64,000 bases of DNA, from positions 62,001 to 126,000 of the forward strand of contig CAYPTB010000008.1 of NCBI GenBank assembly GCA_964413535.1. The letters run 5' to 3'. Shown here piece after piece: positions 1-8,841 of the stretch (within the stretch, counting starts at the first letter, position 1; each line of letters opens with the position of its first letter). The notes beneath the pieces were generated by a model. That model saw only the letters and a program-made list of their open reading frames with translations, was not told where the DNA came from and did no database searches. Origin of the DNA: CAYPTB01 sp964413535. Its GTDB lineage: Bacteria; Planctomycetota; UBA1135; GCA-002686595. A program made the translations under genes and the position numbers.

Positions 1-466
1 TCGCGCTGGGCGGGATCACGGCGGCGAGATCGACCTGGAACGGGCTCCCGCCAGCGTTCAACACGCGGAACCCCGTCCGGAGGTCGACCATGTTGTTCAG
101 GGCATCGAGTCCGAAGGTACCGACGCGGGTGTACAGGGTCTCGACGCCGTTGTTCGTCGCGAAGAATCCGCGCCCGTCGAGGGCGAGGTCGAAGGTCCGA
201 CCTGTGAGGTTCAGCGCGCCCTGGTTCATGTCGCGATCGATGTGGCCGATGTCGACTCCCAGGCCGATCTGAACCGGATCCGTGCCGCCCAGAGAGCCCG
301 TGGGGGGTGTGGAAGGGCGCAGGGTCTTGCTGATCAAGTCCGCGAAGAGGGCGCGCGAGGACTTGAAGCCCGGTGTGCTCGCGTTTGCGAGATTGTTGCC
401 GATCACGTCGATCCAGCTCTGGTGCGTACGAAGGCCGGAAAGACCCGAGATGAGAGAGCTCGCCAT
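1..466 (-). CDS. flgE: flagellar hook protein FlgE (3' part beyond window edge)
   Basis: Structural protein of the flagellar hook, exported through the flagellar type III apparatus. Only the first 155 residues are in the window. The N-terminus carries the rod/hook family signature (SGLSGLRTHQSWIDVIGNNL followed by ANASTPGFKSSRALFADL), the segment that forms the inner coiled-coil. It is followed by QGALNLTGRTFDLALDGRGFF and a YTRVGTF motif, typical of FlgE/FlgG-type proteins. The ATG at 466 lies 38 bases after the flgD stop, on the same strand, so fliK-flgD-flgE form one operon. FlgE rather than FlgF/FlgG is inferred from the position directly after the hook cap gene flgD. Family assignment is secure; the exact paralogue is very likely. 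Confidence 0.9.
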   Translation of the reverse strand, partial: MASSLISGLSGLRTHQSWIDVIGNNLANASTPGFKSSRALFADLISKTLRPSTPPTGSLGGTDPVQIGLGVDIGHIDRDMNQGALNLTGRTFDLALDGRGFFATNNGVETLYTRVGTFGLDALNNMVDLRTGFRVLNAGGSPFQVDLAAVIPPSA

Positions 467-504
467 GGTGTGTTCTTTCTTTCGCGAGTGTCGTTGGACT
501 GCGG

Positions 505-957
505 CTACTCGTTCGCGGGGTCTAGAGGTACGCCGACGACTTCGGTCACGTCCGACAGCCGCACGTCCCTGCCGTCGATGTTGAGGAGTGCAAGTCCGTT
601 CTCGATCTTGACCGAGTCCACGGAACCGCTCGCGACGCCTTGAGTCGCCTGATCGAAGAATCGCACCTCTTTCCCGATCAGCGCGCTGCCCTCGGTGAGC
701 TGGGAGAGGAGGGCGTTCGACTGCTGGAGAATGACCATCCCGAGCAGGTTCTCGTTCAGTTGCTCCATTTGCTCGAGCGAGGAGAAGCTCGCGAGTTCCG
801 CGATGAACTCCTGATTCGCCGTGGGTTGGAGCGGATCCTGGTTGCGAAGCTGCTCGACGAGGAGGCTCATGAAAGCGTCCTTTCCGAGTTCCTTCGACGC
901 GTCGTTGGACGCTCCGCCGAAGACGTGGTCGTTGGCGCTGATACCCGAGATCTGCAT
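505..957 (-). CDS. flgD: flagellar hook capping protein FlgD
   Basis: Scaffold (cap) protein required for polymerisation of hook subunits outside the cell. The 150-residue protein has the conserved FlgD N-terminal block at about residues 24-75: LGKDAFMSLLVEQLRNQDPL then an NQEFIAELASFSSLEQMEQL stretch. This is followed by a short beta-rich region (LIGKEVRF, GLALLNIDGRDVRLSDVTEV). At 150 residues it is short for the family and appears to lack most of the C-terminal Fn3/tudor-like domains of enterobacterial FlgD. An AGGA-type ribosome site sits 8-11 bases before the ATG. It lies 14 bases after the fliK-like gene and 38 before flgE. Confidence 0.93.
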   Translation of the reverse strand: MQISGISANDHVFGGASNDASKELGKDAFMSLLVEQLRNQDPLQPTANQEFIAELASFSSLEQMEQLNENLLGMVILQQSNALLSQLTEGSALIGKEVRFFDQATQGVASGSVDSVKIENGLALLNIDGRDVRLSDVTEVVGVPLDPANE

Positions 958-971
958 GGGGGTCTTTCCTG

Positions 972-2018
972 CTAGGCGTAGGTGTCCACACGGTCTTCGA
1001 GGAGGACCGCGGCGGACGGCGCCCGAACGCTTTCGCTCGTTCTGGGCGGGCCGCTGTTCTGAATGGGAGGAACGCTCTCGGCTCGGGCGCGACTCGGCAT
1101 CTCCTGGCCGTGGCGTCCGAGCGAAAGGTCGGTGGTGTCGAAGCCGTTGCGAGCCAGGATCGACCGCAGCTCGGGAACATGCGCTTCGAGTCTCTCGAGG
1201 GTTTCGCTCGAGTCGGCGCGTATCTCGCCGGTGATGCGGCCTCCCTTGACCGTGATCCGGATCGAGATGCGTCCCAGTTCCGCGGGCACGAGGTGAATCA
1301 CCGCGTGACGTGTTCCCGGCGAGAGGTGCAACCGAATCTGCCGGAAGATCTCCTCGGTTCGCTCGGGCGGCGGTCGAGCCGCGGTCGCCTGAGGTTCGGC
1401 GGTTCCAGCGGGAGCCTCCGAGGGCGCGGGAACCGCGCTGCGCAGAGCGGCCGGTCCCGCGACTGGATCCCCTGCGACGCTCGTTGGGGCGGCTTGTGTC
1501 GCGAGGATCGGAACGGACCCGCCAGGTAGGACAGTGCGCGGAACGGACTCATTGGCCACGCGAGGACCCCCGGCCTCCGTTGTCGCCGGGGCGGCGGGGA
1601 TCGCCGAGGGGCCCGGCTGGGGTTCGATGGGCGCGGGATCGCCACCCGAACTGGGGCTCGGGGAAATCAGAGGCGTGCTGGGGCTTCCCGAGGGGGTAGG
1701 GTTGCTTGGATCCGGCCCGGCAACGGTGGTGGGCTCGCCGGCCACAGGGGTGTTGGCATACTTATGCGTATGCAAGCGGCTCGATGCATGGCGGGAGCGC
1801 CTGGAACCCGGCCTCGGAGCGTGCGGCTCCCGGAGCGTTGGGGCGTTCCCAGATTCGGTGACGCGGTTGACTCGCTCGTCCCCGGGATTCGACTGGCCGA
1901 GGTTCAATCGGAAGAGGCTCGCCTCGGCGGATCCCAAGGCGGGATGGCTGGATGGCCGTTCCGTGCCGAACGACCATCCGCCCCACGCCAAAGGGGAGAG
2001 ACTTCGAGGACCCTCCAT
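972..2018 (-). CDS. fliK: flagellar hook-length control protein (FliK-like)
   Basis: Probable molecular ruler that sets hook length and switches export specificity. The 348-residue protein has a long low-complexity Pro/Ser/Ala/Thr-rich first two thirds, as usual for FliK. The C-terminal Flg_hook domain (about residues 225-300) includes LRLHLSPGTRHAVIHLVPAE, then LGRISIRITVKGGRITGEIR, and a helix resembling ERLEAHVPELRSILARNGF. These match the FliK C-terminal consensus (L.P..LG.v.v.i....g.i.v.i......). Position as first gene before flgD-flgE supports the call. The start at 2018 has no clear ribosome site and the disordered N-terminus cannot be aligned by eye, so the start is uncertain. Confidence 0.82.
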   Translation of the reverse strand: MEGPRSLSPLAWGGWSFGTERPSSHPALGSAEASLFRLNLGQSNPGDERVNRVTESGNAPTLREPHAPRPGSRRSRHASSRLHTHKYANTPVAGEPTTVAGPDPSNPTPSGSPSTPLISPSPSSGGDPAPIEPQPGPSAIPAAPATTEAGGPRVANESVPRTVLPGGSVPILATQAAPTSVAGDPVAGPAALRSAVPAPSEAPAGTAEPQATAARPPPERTEEIFRQIRLHLSPGTRHAVIHLVPAELGRISIRITVKGGRITGEIRADSSETLERLEAHVPELRSILARNGFDTTDLSLGRHGQEMPSRARAESVPPIQNSGPPRTSESVRAPSAAVLLEDRVDTYA

Positions 2019-2424
2019 GTCGGGGACTGGGGAGCAACGCCGGGACCAGGTCCGGAAGGCATCCGTAACGCCCTACAGATCTTGCACTTACGGCTCTGGT
2101 CCACGCCCGAGGAAGACCGGGGTAGGGCCCTTCAGAACGATTCCATCCGGAAAGGACGGACCCTCTTGGGAAGCTCTTTCATCTCAATCCCTCGAGCGAG
2201 AGGAAGCCAGCGTGCTTCGCTGGCCACGACTGCATAATCATTGAGTGAAGAACGCGCCGATCGGCGCCCCTGGATAGAAAGGTCCAAGGGTATAGTTTCG
2301 ACGGCGGGTTCCAGCCGCTACTTACTTCGCTCGCTCCCTCCCTCCCTCCGCCTCAGCCGGCCGTCGCCGGCGCCCTCTCGATTTCCGACCCTCGCCGGTT
2401 TGATCAGCCGGATACCTCCACGAG
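2019..2424. other. intergenic region between divergent fliK operon and propeller/di-haem gene
   Basis: About 400 bases between divergently transcribed genes. It must hold the promoters of both, but I see no confident -35/-10 pair, RNA gene or repeat. There is a short pyrimidine-rich run of CTCCC units near 2334-2348. Short open frames here have no recognisable family. Confidence 0.5.
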
Positions 2425-5400
2425 ATGCGAAACATGAAACGACTTCCCTCTCTGGCGGCGATCGGCATTGCCATGCTGACCGCGCCAAGCGCACTTGCGC
2501 AGCACGCACAAGTCTCGGCCGTCGCCGTCGACCCGAACGACTCAAATCATGTCTGGGTCTGCAACCGGGACAACAACACGGTCTCCGTGATCGACATCGT
2601 CGCTGGGACCATCGTCGACGAAATTCCCGTAGGGATCATGCCGCGGTCTCTCGCTTTCAATGCCGCCGGCACCGAGGTGTTCGTCGCGAACCAGCGCGGC
2701 AACATTCCCAGCGACCGCAACTTCGTCACGCCGTTCCTCGCCGATGGTTCCGAGAAGCGCGGCACGATCAGCGTCATCGACACGACCGCGCTGACGGTGA
2801 CCGACACGATCGACCTCGTTGGAACGGAGCCCTATGGCGTGGTCGTCGCTCCCAACGGCGAGTTCCTCGCCGTGACCGGATTCCGCTCGGGCACCGTTCG
2901 ATTCTTCGATACGGACGCGCCGTACGGTCTGCTTGCGGAGTTCCAGTACGACTCGAACCTGAACTTCCTTCCGTCAGGCGTCACCATGCTCGATGCCGAC
3001 GAGGATCGCGACTTCATCGCCGACACGGGGTCTCCGCGCTTCATGACGATTGCCGGGTCGAGCGACCGGGTCTTCGTGAGCCACCACGTCTCGCCGTGGG
3101 TCTCGGTGCTCGACCTCGCGCTCGATGTCGACGGTAAGCCCACGAGCGTCTCACTCACCAAGAAGATCGGGCTCGACGACTACCCCTTCGAGCAACTCGT
3201 CTTCGACCACAATCCGGGTGGATCGCCGGTTCAGGTGATCAAGAGCCAGGGGCGCCCGCGCTTCCTCGGTGACGTTGCTCTGTCCCCCGACGGGACCCGT
3301 GCACTCGTTCCGTCCGTGCTCCACAACGTCAACCACGACGTCAACCACAACTTCGGGCCGTCCTTGGCCGGCGACTTCGCCAACCGCGTGTACCCGGCTC
3401 TGACCGTGATCGACGCGGTGAACTTGAGCTACAACGAAGTCGGCGATACCTCGACGCGCTTGCATCACGAACTCGCCGATCCGCTCGACCCGGCCGCCTA
3501 CGTTCACTACGGGGGTCGCGGATTCAAGGACTCGGACGGCGTCGCGACGCTCGGTGGAATCAACCAGCCCGTGGTGAATCGGGGCTTCGGGTCGGTCCAG
3601 CTCCAGGTCACTGGGAAGGTCGGGCTCGACCTCGCGGTCGGCATTCTCGGCGTCGTCGAGACGAGCATTCCGATGACCAACGGGACCCTCCTGTGCGAAC
3701 CGATCCAGATCTTCCAGATGTTCAGCGGATCGAAGACGTTCACGATCCCGGACGACCCGTCGCTCGACGGGATCGAAGTGTGCTTCCAAGCGTTGATCTT
3801 CAAGGCGCCGGGCTACTCGACGGTCAATCTCTCGAACGGCCTTCGCGTGCGAGGCGCCTTCACCGGATACGGCGCCTTGGGCGACAACAAGCTGGGACAT
3901 CGCGCGGGTCAACCCGCGAACGTTCAGTGGCACGGCAACACGCGGGCGCTCATGTTGAACCGCGGCTCCGAAGACGTCTTCCTCTACGAGGTCAACGGAT
4001 CCGACATGCGCCTGATGACGGTCTTCCCGCCCCGCAATCACTTCGTCGAGCGCGCGGCGCTCGATACGACCACTCCCATGGGCGACCTCCCGCTCGGCAT
4101 GGCGATGGTCGACGACGCTTCCACCGTCAACGACGATTCCCTCGTCTTCATCGTGAACGAGCTCACGCGCACGCTGTCGGTGCTGCGCGTGGATTGGCTC
4201 ACGGGGGTCATTTCGAAGGAAGCCTCCCAGATCACCACGATCTCGGGTCCTGACCAGAAGACTCTCTCGCAGCGGATGGGCCACGAACTCTTCGAAGATT
4301 CTTCGCGAGCTCAAACGGCGGGCAACTTCAACAACAGCTGCGCTTCTTGCCACTTCGAGGGCGGCGACGACGGCAACGTCTGGCAGCGTCCCGCCGGGCC
4401 TCGATCGACGATGCCGGTCTATGGCGGCACCGCGGGTACGGGCCGCGTCCTTTGGAAGGCGGTCCGGCTCAACATGGGCGAGACGGGTCCGATGTTCGGA
4501 GGCGAGAACGGCGGGCACGGCATCTTCTCGACGGCTGAGCAAATCGCCCTGATCGACGCCGCCGAGGACTTCCCCGCTCCGCTGAACCCGAACCTCGACC
4601 AGATCACCGGCGATCTCACCCCGCTGGCAGCCCTGGGTCAGGACCTGTTCTTCGGCACGAACGACACGGGTCTCAACCCGACGGGCCGCCAAGCAGGCTG
4701 CCTCACCTGCCACCTCACCGAAGATCTGAACGACCCCTTCGGCGAAACGGTCCGCTTCTTCACGGCCGACCACGTATGGTCCGCGCTCGTGAACGATCCC
4801 GAGGGGGTCGAGAACCTGGACCCCTTCTGCACGACCCTGGCGGAGAACCTGATCGGCGACGCGTTCCGCAACGTCAACTCTGGTGTCGACATCGACACCG
4901 ACAACGATCTCATGCCCGACATCGACCGCAATGTCGACGGCATCGACGATCGCGAGAGCTATTCGGCCCAGAACGTGGACACCGATGACGACTTCTCGCG
5001 CGACGATCCGAACGGTTGGCCGTGCCCGGAGGACCCCGATGATCCGATGGGTCCGCAGAAGCTCTTCACTCGCCAGGAGAAGTCCTTCACGATCCCCACC
5101 AAGCTGGGAGTCTTCACCACGGGCCCGTATTTCCACGACCACGTGGCGGCTTCACTGCGCACGCTGCTCGACCCGCAGCTCCAAGCGGACCAGTCGGCGA
5201 TCGTCGACTACGACATCGACGGGATCCCGGGTAACGACGTGCACCCGCTGTTCTTCAAGTACAGCGATCCGTCCTTCCCGCACTTGAACAAGTTCATCAA
5301 CGAGTTCCACGACATCCGCGGGAACAACGCTTTCGTTCCCGGCCCCAACCCGAACGCCTCGAAGGTCCAGCTCGACCTGCGAAGCGCGATGGAGGCGGTG

Positions 5401-5475
5401 TCGAACGGCGTCTCCGTTCAAGTGCAGATGGACAACGACGTCGAAGCACTGCTCGCTTTCATCCAATCGCTCTAG
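2425..5475 (+). CDS. secreted beta-propeller protein with two cytochrome c (CXXCH) haem sites
   Basis: Probable periplasmic redox or metal-handling protein, not assigned to a pathway. It starts with a signal peptide (KRLPSLAAIGIAMLTAPSAL ending in A-Q). An ATG at 2434 is an alternative start nearer the signal peptide. Residues about 25-560 show YVTN/YncE-type propeller repeats: HVWVCNRDNNTVSVIDIVAG, GTEVFVANQRGN, GTISVIDTTALTV, PYGVVVAPNGEFLAV. Two haem-binding motifs follow: CASCH at residues 639-643 and CLTCH at 759-763. The 120-residue spacing resembles di-haem peroxidase/MauG-like proteins. An Asp-rich calcium-like segment (VDIDTDNDLMPDIDRNVDGI) lies at about 820-840. At 1016 residues it is a propeller-plus-dihaem fusion. 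Haem attachment implies a cytochrome c maturation system elsewhere. It is followed by a strong terminator. Confidence 0.8.
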   Translation: MRNMKRLPSLAAIGIAMLTAPSALAQHAQVSAVAVDPNDSNHVWVCNRDNNTVSVIDIVAGTIVDEIPVGIMPRSLAFNAAGTEVFVANQRGNIPSDRNFVTPFLADGSEKRGTISVIDTTALTVTDTIDLVGTEPYGVVVAPNGEFLAVTGFRSGTVRFFDTDAPYGLLAEFQYDSNLNFLPSGVTMLDADEDRDFIADTGSPRFMTIAGSSDRVFVSHHVSPWVSVLDLALDVDGKPTSVSLTKKIGLDDYPFEQLVFDHNPGGSPVQVIKSQGRPRFLGDVALSPDGTRALVPSVLHNVNHDVNHNFGPSLAGDFANRVYPALTVIDAVNLSYNEVGDTSTRLHHELADPLDPAAYVHYGGRGFKDSDGVATLGGINQPVVNRGFGSVQLQVTGKVGLDLAVGILGVVETSIPMTNGTLLCEPIQIFQMFSGSKTFTIPDDPSLDGIEVCFQALIFKAPGYSTVNLSNGLRVRGAFTGYGALGDNKLGHRAGQPANVQWHGNTRALMLNRGSEDVFLYEVNGSDMRLMTVFPPRNHFVERAALDTTTPMGDLPLGMAMVDDASTVNDDSLVFIVNELTRTLSVLRVDWLTGVISKEASQITTISGPDQKTLSQRMGHELFEDSSRAQTAGNFNNSCASCHFEGGDDGNVWQRPAGPRSTMPVYGGTAGTGRVLWKAVRLNMGETGPMFGGENGGHGIFSTAEQIALIDAAEDFPAPLNPNLDQITGDLTPLAALGQDLFFGTNDTGLNPTGRQAGCLTCHLTEDLNDPFGETVRFFTADHVWSALVNDPEGVENLDPFCTTLAENLIGDAFRNVNSGVDIDTDNDLMPDIDRNVDGIDDRESYSAQNVDTDDDFSRDDPNGWPCPEDPDDPMGPQKLFTRQEKSFTIPTKLGVFTTGPYFHDHVAASLRTLLDPQLQADQSAIVDYDIDGIPGNDVHPLFFKYSDPSFPHLNKFINEFHDIRGNNAFVPGPNPNASKVQLDLRSAMEAVSNGVSVQVQMDNDVEALLAFIQSL

Positions 5476-5501
5476 AGCGCGAGCTCCAAGGGATTGCACA
5501 T

Positions 5502-5540
5502 AGGAGGCTCCTCGGTCTGCAGCCGAGGGGCCTCCTTCCG
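5502..5540. terminator. bidirectional intrinsic terminator
   Basis: A 14-bp stem (5502-5515 with 5523-5536, including one T-G pair) has a 7-base loop and is followed by a T-rich stretch (TTCCGTTTT). It sits between the convergent propeller/di-haem gene and rpiA, 27 bases after the former's stop, and can serve both strands. Confidence 0.85.
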
Positions 5541-5595
5541 TTTTCGTGAGAGAGGAAGGCGAGCCTCGGGAGGCGCGCGCGAAGGACTGACCGAG

Positions 5596-6279
5596 TCAGG
5601 GCTTTTCTCGAATCTCGACTTCGCCGCTCTCGCGTCCGACCACGAGGAGGTCGGCGAGACCCACGAAGAGGCCGCTCTCCACGATGCCGGGGATAGACGC
5701 GAGCTCACGCTCGAGCGAGGCAGGGTCGGCGATTCCGCCGGGGAAGCGGACATCGAGGATCTCGTTTCCGTTGTCGGTCCGATAGACCCGTCCCCGGTCG
5801 ACGAGTCTCAGGACGGGCTCGGCCTTCATGCGCTCGAGCTCCCGCCTCACGATGGCCCGGGCGAACGGAACTACTTCGATGGGAAGCAGGAAACGCTCGC
5901 CAAGCCTCGCGACGACCTTGTCCGGATCGACGACGATGACGACGTGCTGCGCTGCGCGTGCGACCACCTTCTCCCGCAGGAGCGCCCCACCCCCGCCCTT
6001 GATCATCTGGAAGCTCGAATCGATCTCGTCGGCACCATCGATCGCGAGATCGATCGCAGGCGCCTCTTCGAGACCGACGATGGCGATGCCGAGCTCGCGC
6101 GCCTTGCGCTCGGTGTCGATCGACGTCGGCACCCCCCGAATCCCAAGGCCGGCCTTCACGCGCTCACCCAGAGCGGCCAGGGTGAAGTGGACGGTGGAAC
6201 CCGTACCGAGTCCCACGGTCATGCCCTCCTCGACGAAGCCGGCCGCGTGCCTGCCCGCTGCTTCCTTGGCCTTGCTCAC
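5596..6279 (-). CDS. rpiA: ribose-5-phosphate isomerase A
   Basis: Interconverts ribose 5-phosphate and ribulose 5-phosphate in the non-oxidative pentose phosphate pathway. The 227-residue product carries the RpiA signatures GLGTGSTVHF (phosphate binding), AIDGADEID (catalytic Asp pair), KGGGGALLREK (catalytic Lys/Glu region) and TDNGNEILDV near the C-terminus. The reading frame is open further upstream to 6657, but that extension is Arg/Ser-rich and antisense to feoA. I place the start at the GTG at 6279: a GGAGA ribosome site stands 8 bases before it and the length then fits the family. It is divergent from feoAB. Confidence 0.93.
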   Translation of the reverse strand: MSKAKEAAGRHAAGFVEEGMTVGLGTGSTVHFTLAALGERVKAGLGIRGVPTSIDTERKARELGIAIVGLEEAPAIDLAIDGADEIDSSFQMIKGGGGALLREKVVARAAQHVVIVVDPDKVVARLGERFLLPIEVVPFARAIVRRELERMKAEPVLRLVDRGRVYRTDNGNEILDVRFPGGIADPASLERELASIPGIVESGLFVGLADLLVVGRESGEVEIREKP

Positions 6280-6393
6280 TGCCGGATTCTCCCGTTCGGT
6301 GGGCTCACGATCAACCGAACCTGCGCCGCGGCGCCTCGCGAGTTGCGCCCTCGTGCCCGAGTGCACCCAGCTCCTCGAATTTCGTGCGTGTGC

Positions 6394-6430
6394 TATAAGA
6401 AGCGGTTCCAATTGAGATTTGATCTCATTG
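6394..6430 (+). promoter_or_regulatory. candidate feoAB promoter -10 and operator dyad
   Basis: TATAAG at 6394-6399 could be a -10 element. Just downstream is the inverted repeat TGAGAT-TTG-ATCTCA (6413-6427), exact in both arms and centred on the TTG at 6419 that can serve as the feoA start. A regulator bound here would block transcription or translation of the iron transporter. It is not a canonical Fur 19-mer, so the regulator (Fur, DtxR or other) cannot be named. No convincing -35 box was seen. Confidence 0.35.
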
Positions 6431-6667
6431 ACGACCCCTGCTCTCCCGCTCCGCTCCTTGGCTCCCGGCACCCGTGCGCGACTCGTCGCGATCGGGGGAG
6501 AGCGCTCGTTCCGACGGCGACTCATGGAGCTCGGTCTGCTCCCGGGTACCGACATCCTCGTCGTGCGAAACGTCGAGGTCGGCGGTGTGATGGAGCTAGA
6601 GGTGCGCAACTGCCGGGTTTCTCTCCGACGCTCCGAAGCGGAGGAGGTCTTCGTCACCCCACCGTGA
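6419..6667 (+). CDS. feoA: ferrous iron transport protein FeoA
   Basis: Small cytoplasmic SH3-like partner of FeoB, thought to modulate ferrous iron uptake. The 82 residues include the FeoA pattern: LRSLAPGTRARLVAIGG near the start, RRRLMELGLLPGTDILVVRN in the middle, and a terminal strand EVRNCRVSLRRSEAEEVFV. The start is TTG at 6419 or TTG at 6428; neither has a strong ribosome site. The candidate operator overlaps the start. feoB begins 7 bases after the stop, so the two are co-transcribed and probably translationally coupled. Confidence 0.9.
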   Translation: MISLTTPALPLRSLAPGTRARLVAIGGERSFRRRLMELGLLPGTDILVVRNVEVGGVMELEVRNCRVSLRRSEAEEVFVTPP

Positions 6668-6674
6668 CGGCGGG

Positions 6675-8816
6675 ATGATCACCACCGCATCGAAACTCGT
6701 CGTCCTCGCGGGCAACCCGAATACCGGGAAGACGACCTTGTTCAACCGGTTGACGGGTAGCTCCGCGAAGGTCGGCAATTACCCGGGGGTCACCGTGGAA
6801 CACCACTTCGGTGAGCTACGCCTGCCGGAGCTCGGCTCCGTGCGGTTGATGGACGTGCCGGGTACTTACAGTCTCTCGGCGCGCAGCGAGGAAGAGCAGC
6901 TCGCGATCCGCGCCGTCGCAGGCTTGCATCCCCTCGAGCACCCCGACCTCGTTCTCCTCGTGGTGGACGCGACGCAGCTCACGCGCAACCTCTATCTAGC
7001 ATTGCAGGTGATCGAGATCGGCATCCCGCTGGTGGTGGCTTTGAACATGGTCGACCGGCTAGGCGAGATCGGGGAGGAGATCGACACGCACGCGCTGTCC
7101 CGCGAGCTCGAGGTTCCCGTCGTCCCCATCGTCGCGTCGAAGGGTCGCGGATTGACCGAGCTCTCCCAAGCGATCGAGGAGGTGCTCCGCGATCGCACCA
7201 AGGGCAGTCCGCAGTGGCGCTGGGTCCCTGAGTCACAGCCCGTCCTCGACGACATCGAGGCCATCGCGGCGGAGCTCCCCGAGACGTGGCACGGTGGAAA
7301 TGGCGATCGCCGGCGGGCTCTGGCACTCTGGGCCCTGCTCTCGATCGACCGCGAGGACGAGCTCGAAGGTATCCCCGAGTCCCTACGTCGCGCAGTCGTC
7401 GAGCGACGCGGTCGCGCTGACGCCGCGGGTCGAGAGATCGATCGCGAAGTGATCGCGGCGCGATACGCGTGGATCGACGAACGCGCCTCGCGGTTCTTGC
7501 GCAAGCTGGGATCCCCCGGAAGGAGTCTCACCGACCGCGTCGATCGACTGCTCCTACATCCGTGGCTGGGTTTTGCGGTGTTCCTGCTCCTGATGGGCCT
7601 GGTGTTCCAGTCCCTCTTCACCTGGGCGGACCCGGCTATCGGTCTCATCGAGCGAGCGTTCGGCGCGCTCGGCGATGCGGTCGCCGGTGTCCTGCCCGAA
7701 GGAACGCTCACCGATCTGCTCGTGAGCGGTGTGATCCAGGGAGTGGGCAGCGTGCTCGTCTTCCTCCCTCAGATCCTCCTGCTCTTCTTCTTCATCGGCC
7801 TGATGGAAGACACGGGCTACATGGCACGCGTCGCCTTCCTCATGGACCGGATCATGAAGGCGATCGGCCTGCACGGTCGGGCATTCGTCCCGATGCTCTC
7901 GGGATTCGCGTGTGCTGTTCCCGCGATCCTCGCCACGCGCACGATGGAGCGCAAACGCGATCGGCTCCTGACGATGATGGTCGTGCCGCTCATGACTTGC
8001 TCGGCACGTTTGCCGGTCTACGGACTGTTGATCGCGGCGCTCTATCCGCCCGACGCCGAAGCGCCGTTCGCGCAGGGCATGTTGATGGTCGCGATGTACT
8101 TGTTCAGCACGTTCATCGCGCTCGCCAGCGCGTGGGTGCTCGGCCGGACGATGTTCAAGGGCCCGCGCGTTCCGTTGATCCTCGAGATGCCGCCGTACCG
8201 CATACCGCACTGGGGATCCGTGCTACGGATGATGTGGGAGCGCAGCCGCGTCTTCGTGCGCGAGGCAGGCACGGTGATCCTCGCGTGCACCATCGCGATG
8301 TGGTTCCTCCTGAGCTTCCCGAAGCTCGACGCGACCTCGGCTGGTGCGGAAGCGGCCACGGGCGAAAGAGTCGAGCTCGCGGGCGGCGAACAGGTCCGCC
8401 AAAGCTATGCAGGTCGCCTCGGACTGGGCATCGAACCCGTTCTCGAGCCCTTGGGATTCGATTGGAAGATCGGAATTGGCCTGATCGGGGCCTTTGCGGC
8501 CCGTGAAGTGTTCGTGAGCACGATGGCGGTCGTGTACGACCTCTCAGAGGACGACGACGAGACCTCGAGCGCCTTGCGCGCGCAGGTGCGTGCCCAACAC
8601 CGTCCCGACGGCACGAAGGTCTTCACGCCTCTCACCTGCTTCTCGTTGATGGTCTTCTTCGCGCTGGCTTGCCAGTGCATGAGCACGCTCGCCGTGGTGA
8701 AGCGCGAGACCATGTCTTGGCGCTGGCCGGCGTTCCTCTTCGCCTACATGACGGCGCTCGCCTGGGTCGCGAGCTTGGTGGTGTACCAGGGCGGACGCTT
8801 CCTCGGCTTCGAGTGA
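6675..8816 (+). CDS. feoB: ferrous iron transporter FeoB
   Basis: GTP-dependent ferrous iron transporter of the inner membrane. The N-terminal G domain shows G1 (GNPNTGKTT, residues 13-21), the G2 region (NYPGVTVEHHFG), G3 (DVPGTYSL) and G4 (NMVD). A GDP-dissociation-inhibitor-like helical region and a membrane part follow. The membrane part has two Gate motifs: GLMEDTGYMARVAFLMDRIM with HGRAFVPMLSGFACAVPAIL, and a second core around KIGIGLIGAFAAREVFVSTM. At 713 residues it is of usual length. It ends 25 bases before the convergent dsbD gene. No separate FeoC was found. Confidence 0.96.
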   Translation: MITTASKLVVLAGNPNTGKTTLFNRLTGSSAKVGNYPGVTVEHHFGELRLPELGSVRLMDVPGTYSLSARSEEEQLAIRAVAGLHPLEHPDLVLLVVDATQLTRNLYLALQVIEIGIPLVVALNMVDRLGEIGEEIDTHALSRELEVPVVPIVASKGRGLTELSQAIEEVLRDRTKGSPQWRWVPESQPVLDDIEAIAAELPETWHGGNGDRRRALALWALLSIDREDELEGIPESLRRAVVERRGRADAAGREIDREVIAARYAWIDERASRFLRKLGSPGRSLTDRVDRLLLHPWLGFAVFLLLMGLVFQSLFTWADPAIGLIERAFGALGDAVAGVLPEGTLTDLLVSGVIQGVGSVLVFLPQILLLFFFIGLMEDTGYMARVAFLMDRIMKAIGLHGRAFVPMLSGFACAVPAILATRTMERKRDRLLTMMVVPLMTCSARLPVYGLLIAALYPPDAEAPFAQGMLMVAMYLFSTFIALASAWVLGRTMFKGPRVPLILEMPPYRIPHWGSVLRMMWERSRVFVREAGTVILACTIAMWFLLSFPKLDATSAGAEAATGERVELAGGEQVRQSYAGRLGLGIEPVLEPLGFDWKIGIGLIGAFAAREVFVSTMAVVYDLSEDDDETSSALRAQVRAQHRPDGTKVFTPLTCFSLMVFFALACQCMSTLAVVKRETMSWRWPAFLFAYMTALAWVASLVVYQGGRFLGFE

Positions 8817-8841
8817 CGCGCGGGACGGAAGGCTGCTCCCC

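Noticed and set aside
2334..2348. CTCCC short tandem repeat upstream of the propeller gene
   Set aside because: Only three to four units; common in GC-rich intergenic DNA.
3151..5142. Long minus-strand open frame opposite the propeller/di-haem gene
   Set aside because: Composition (Val/Arg/Glu-rich) and lack of motifs mark it as antisense of the real gene, which has signal peptide and haem sites.
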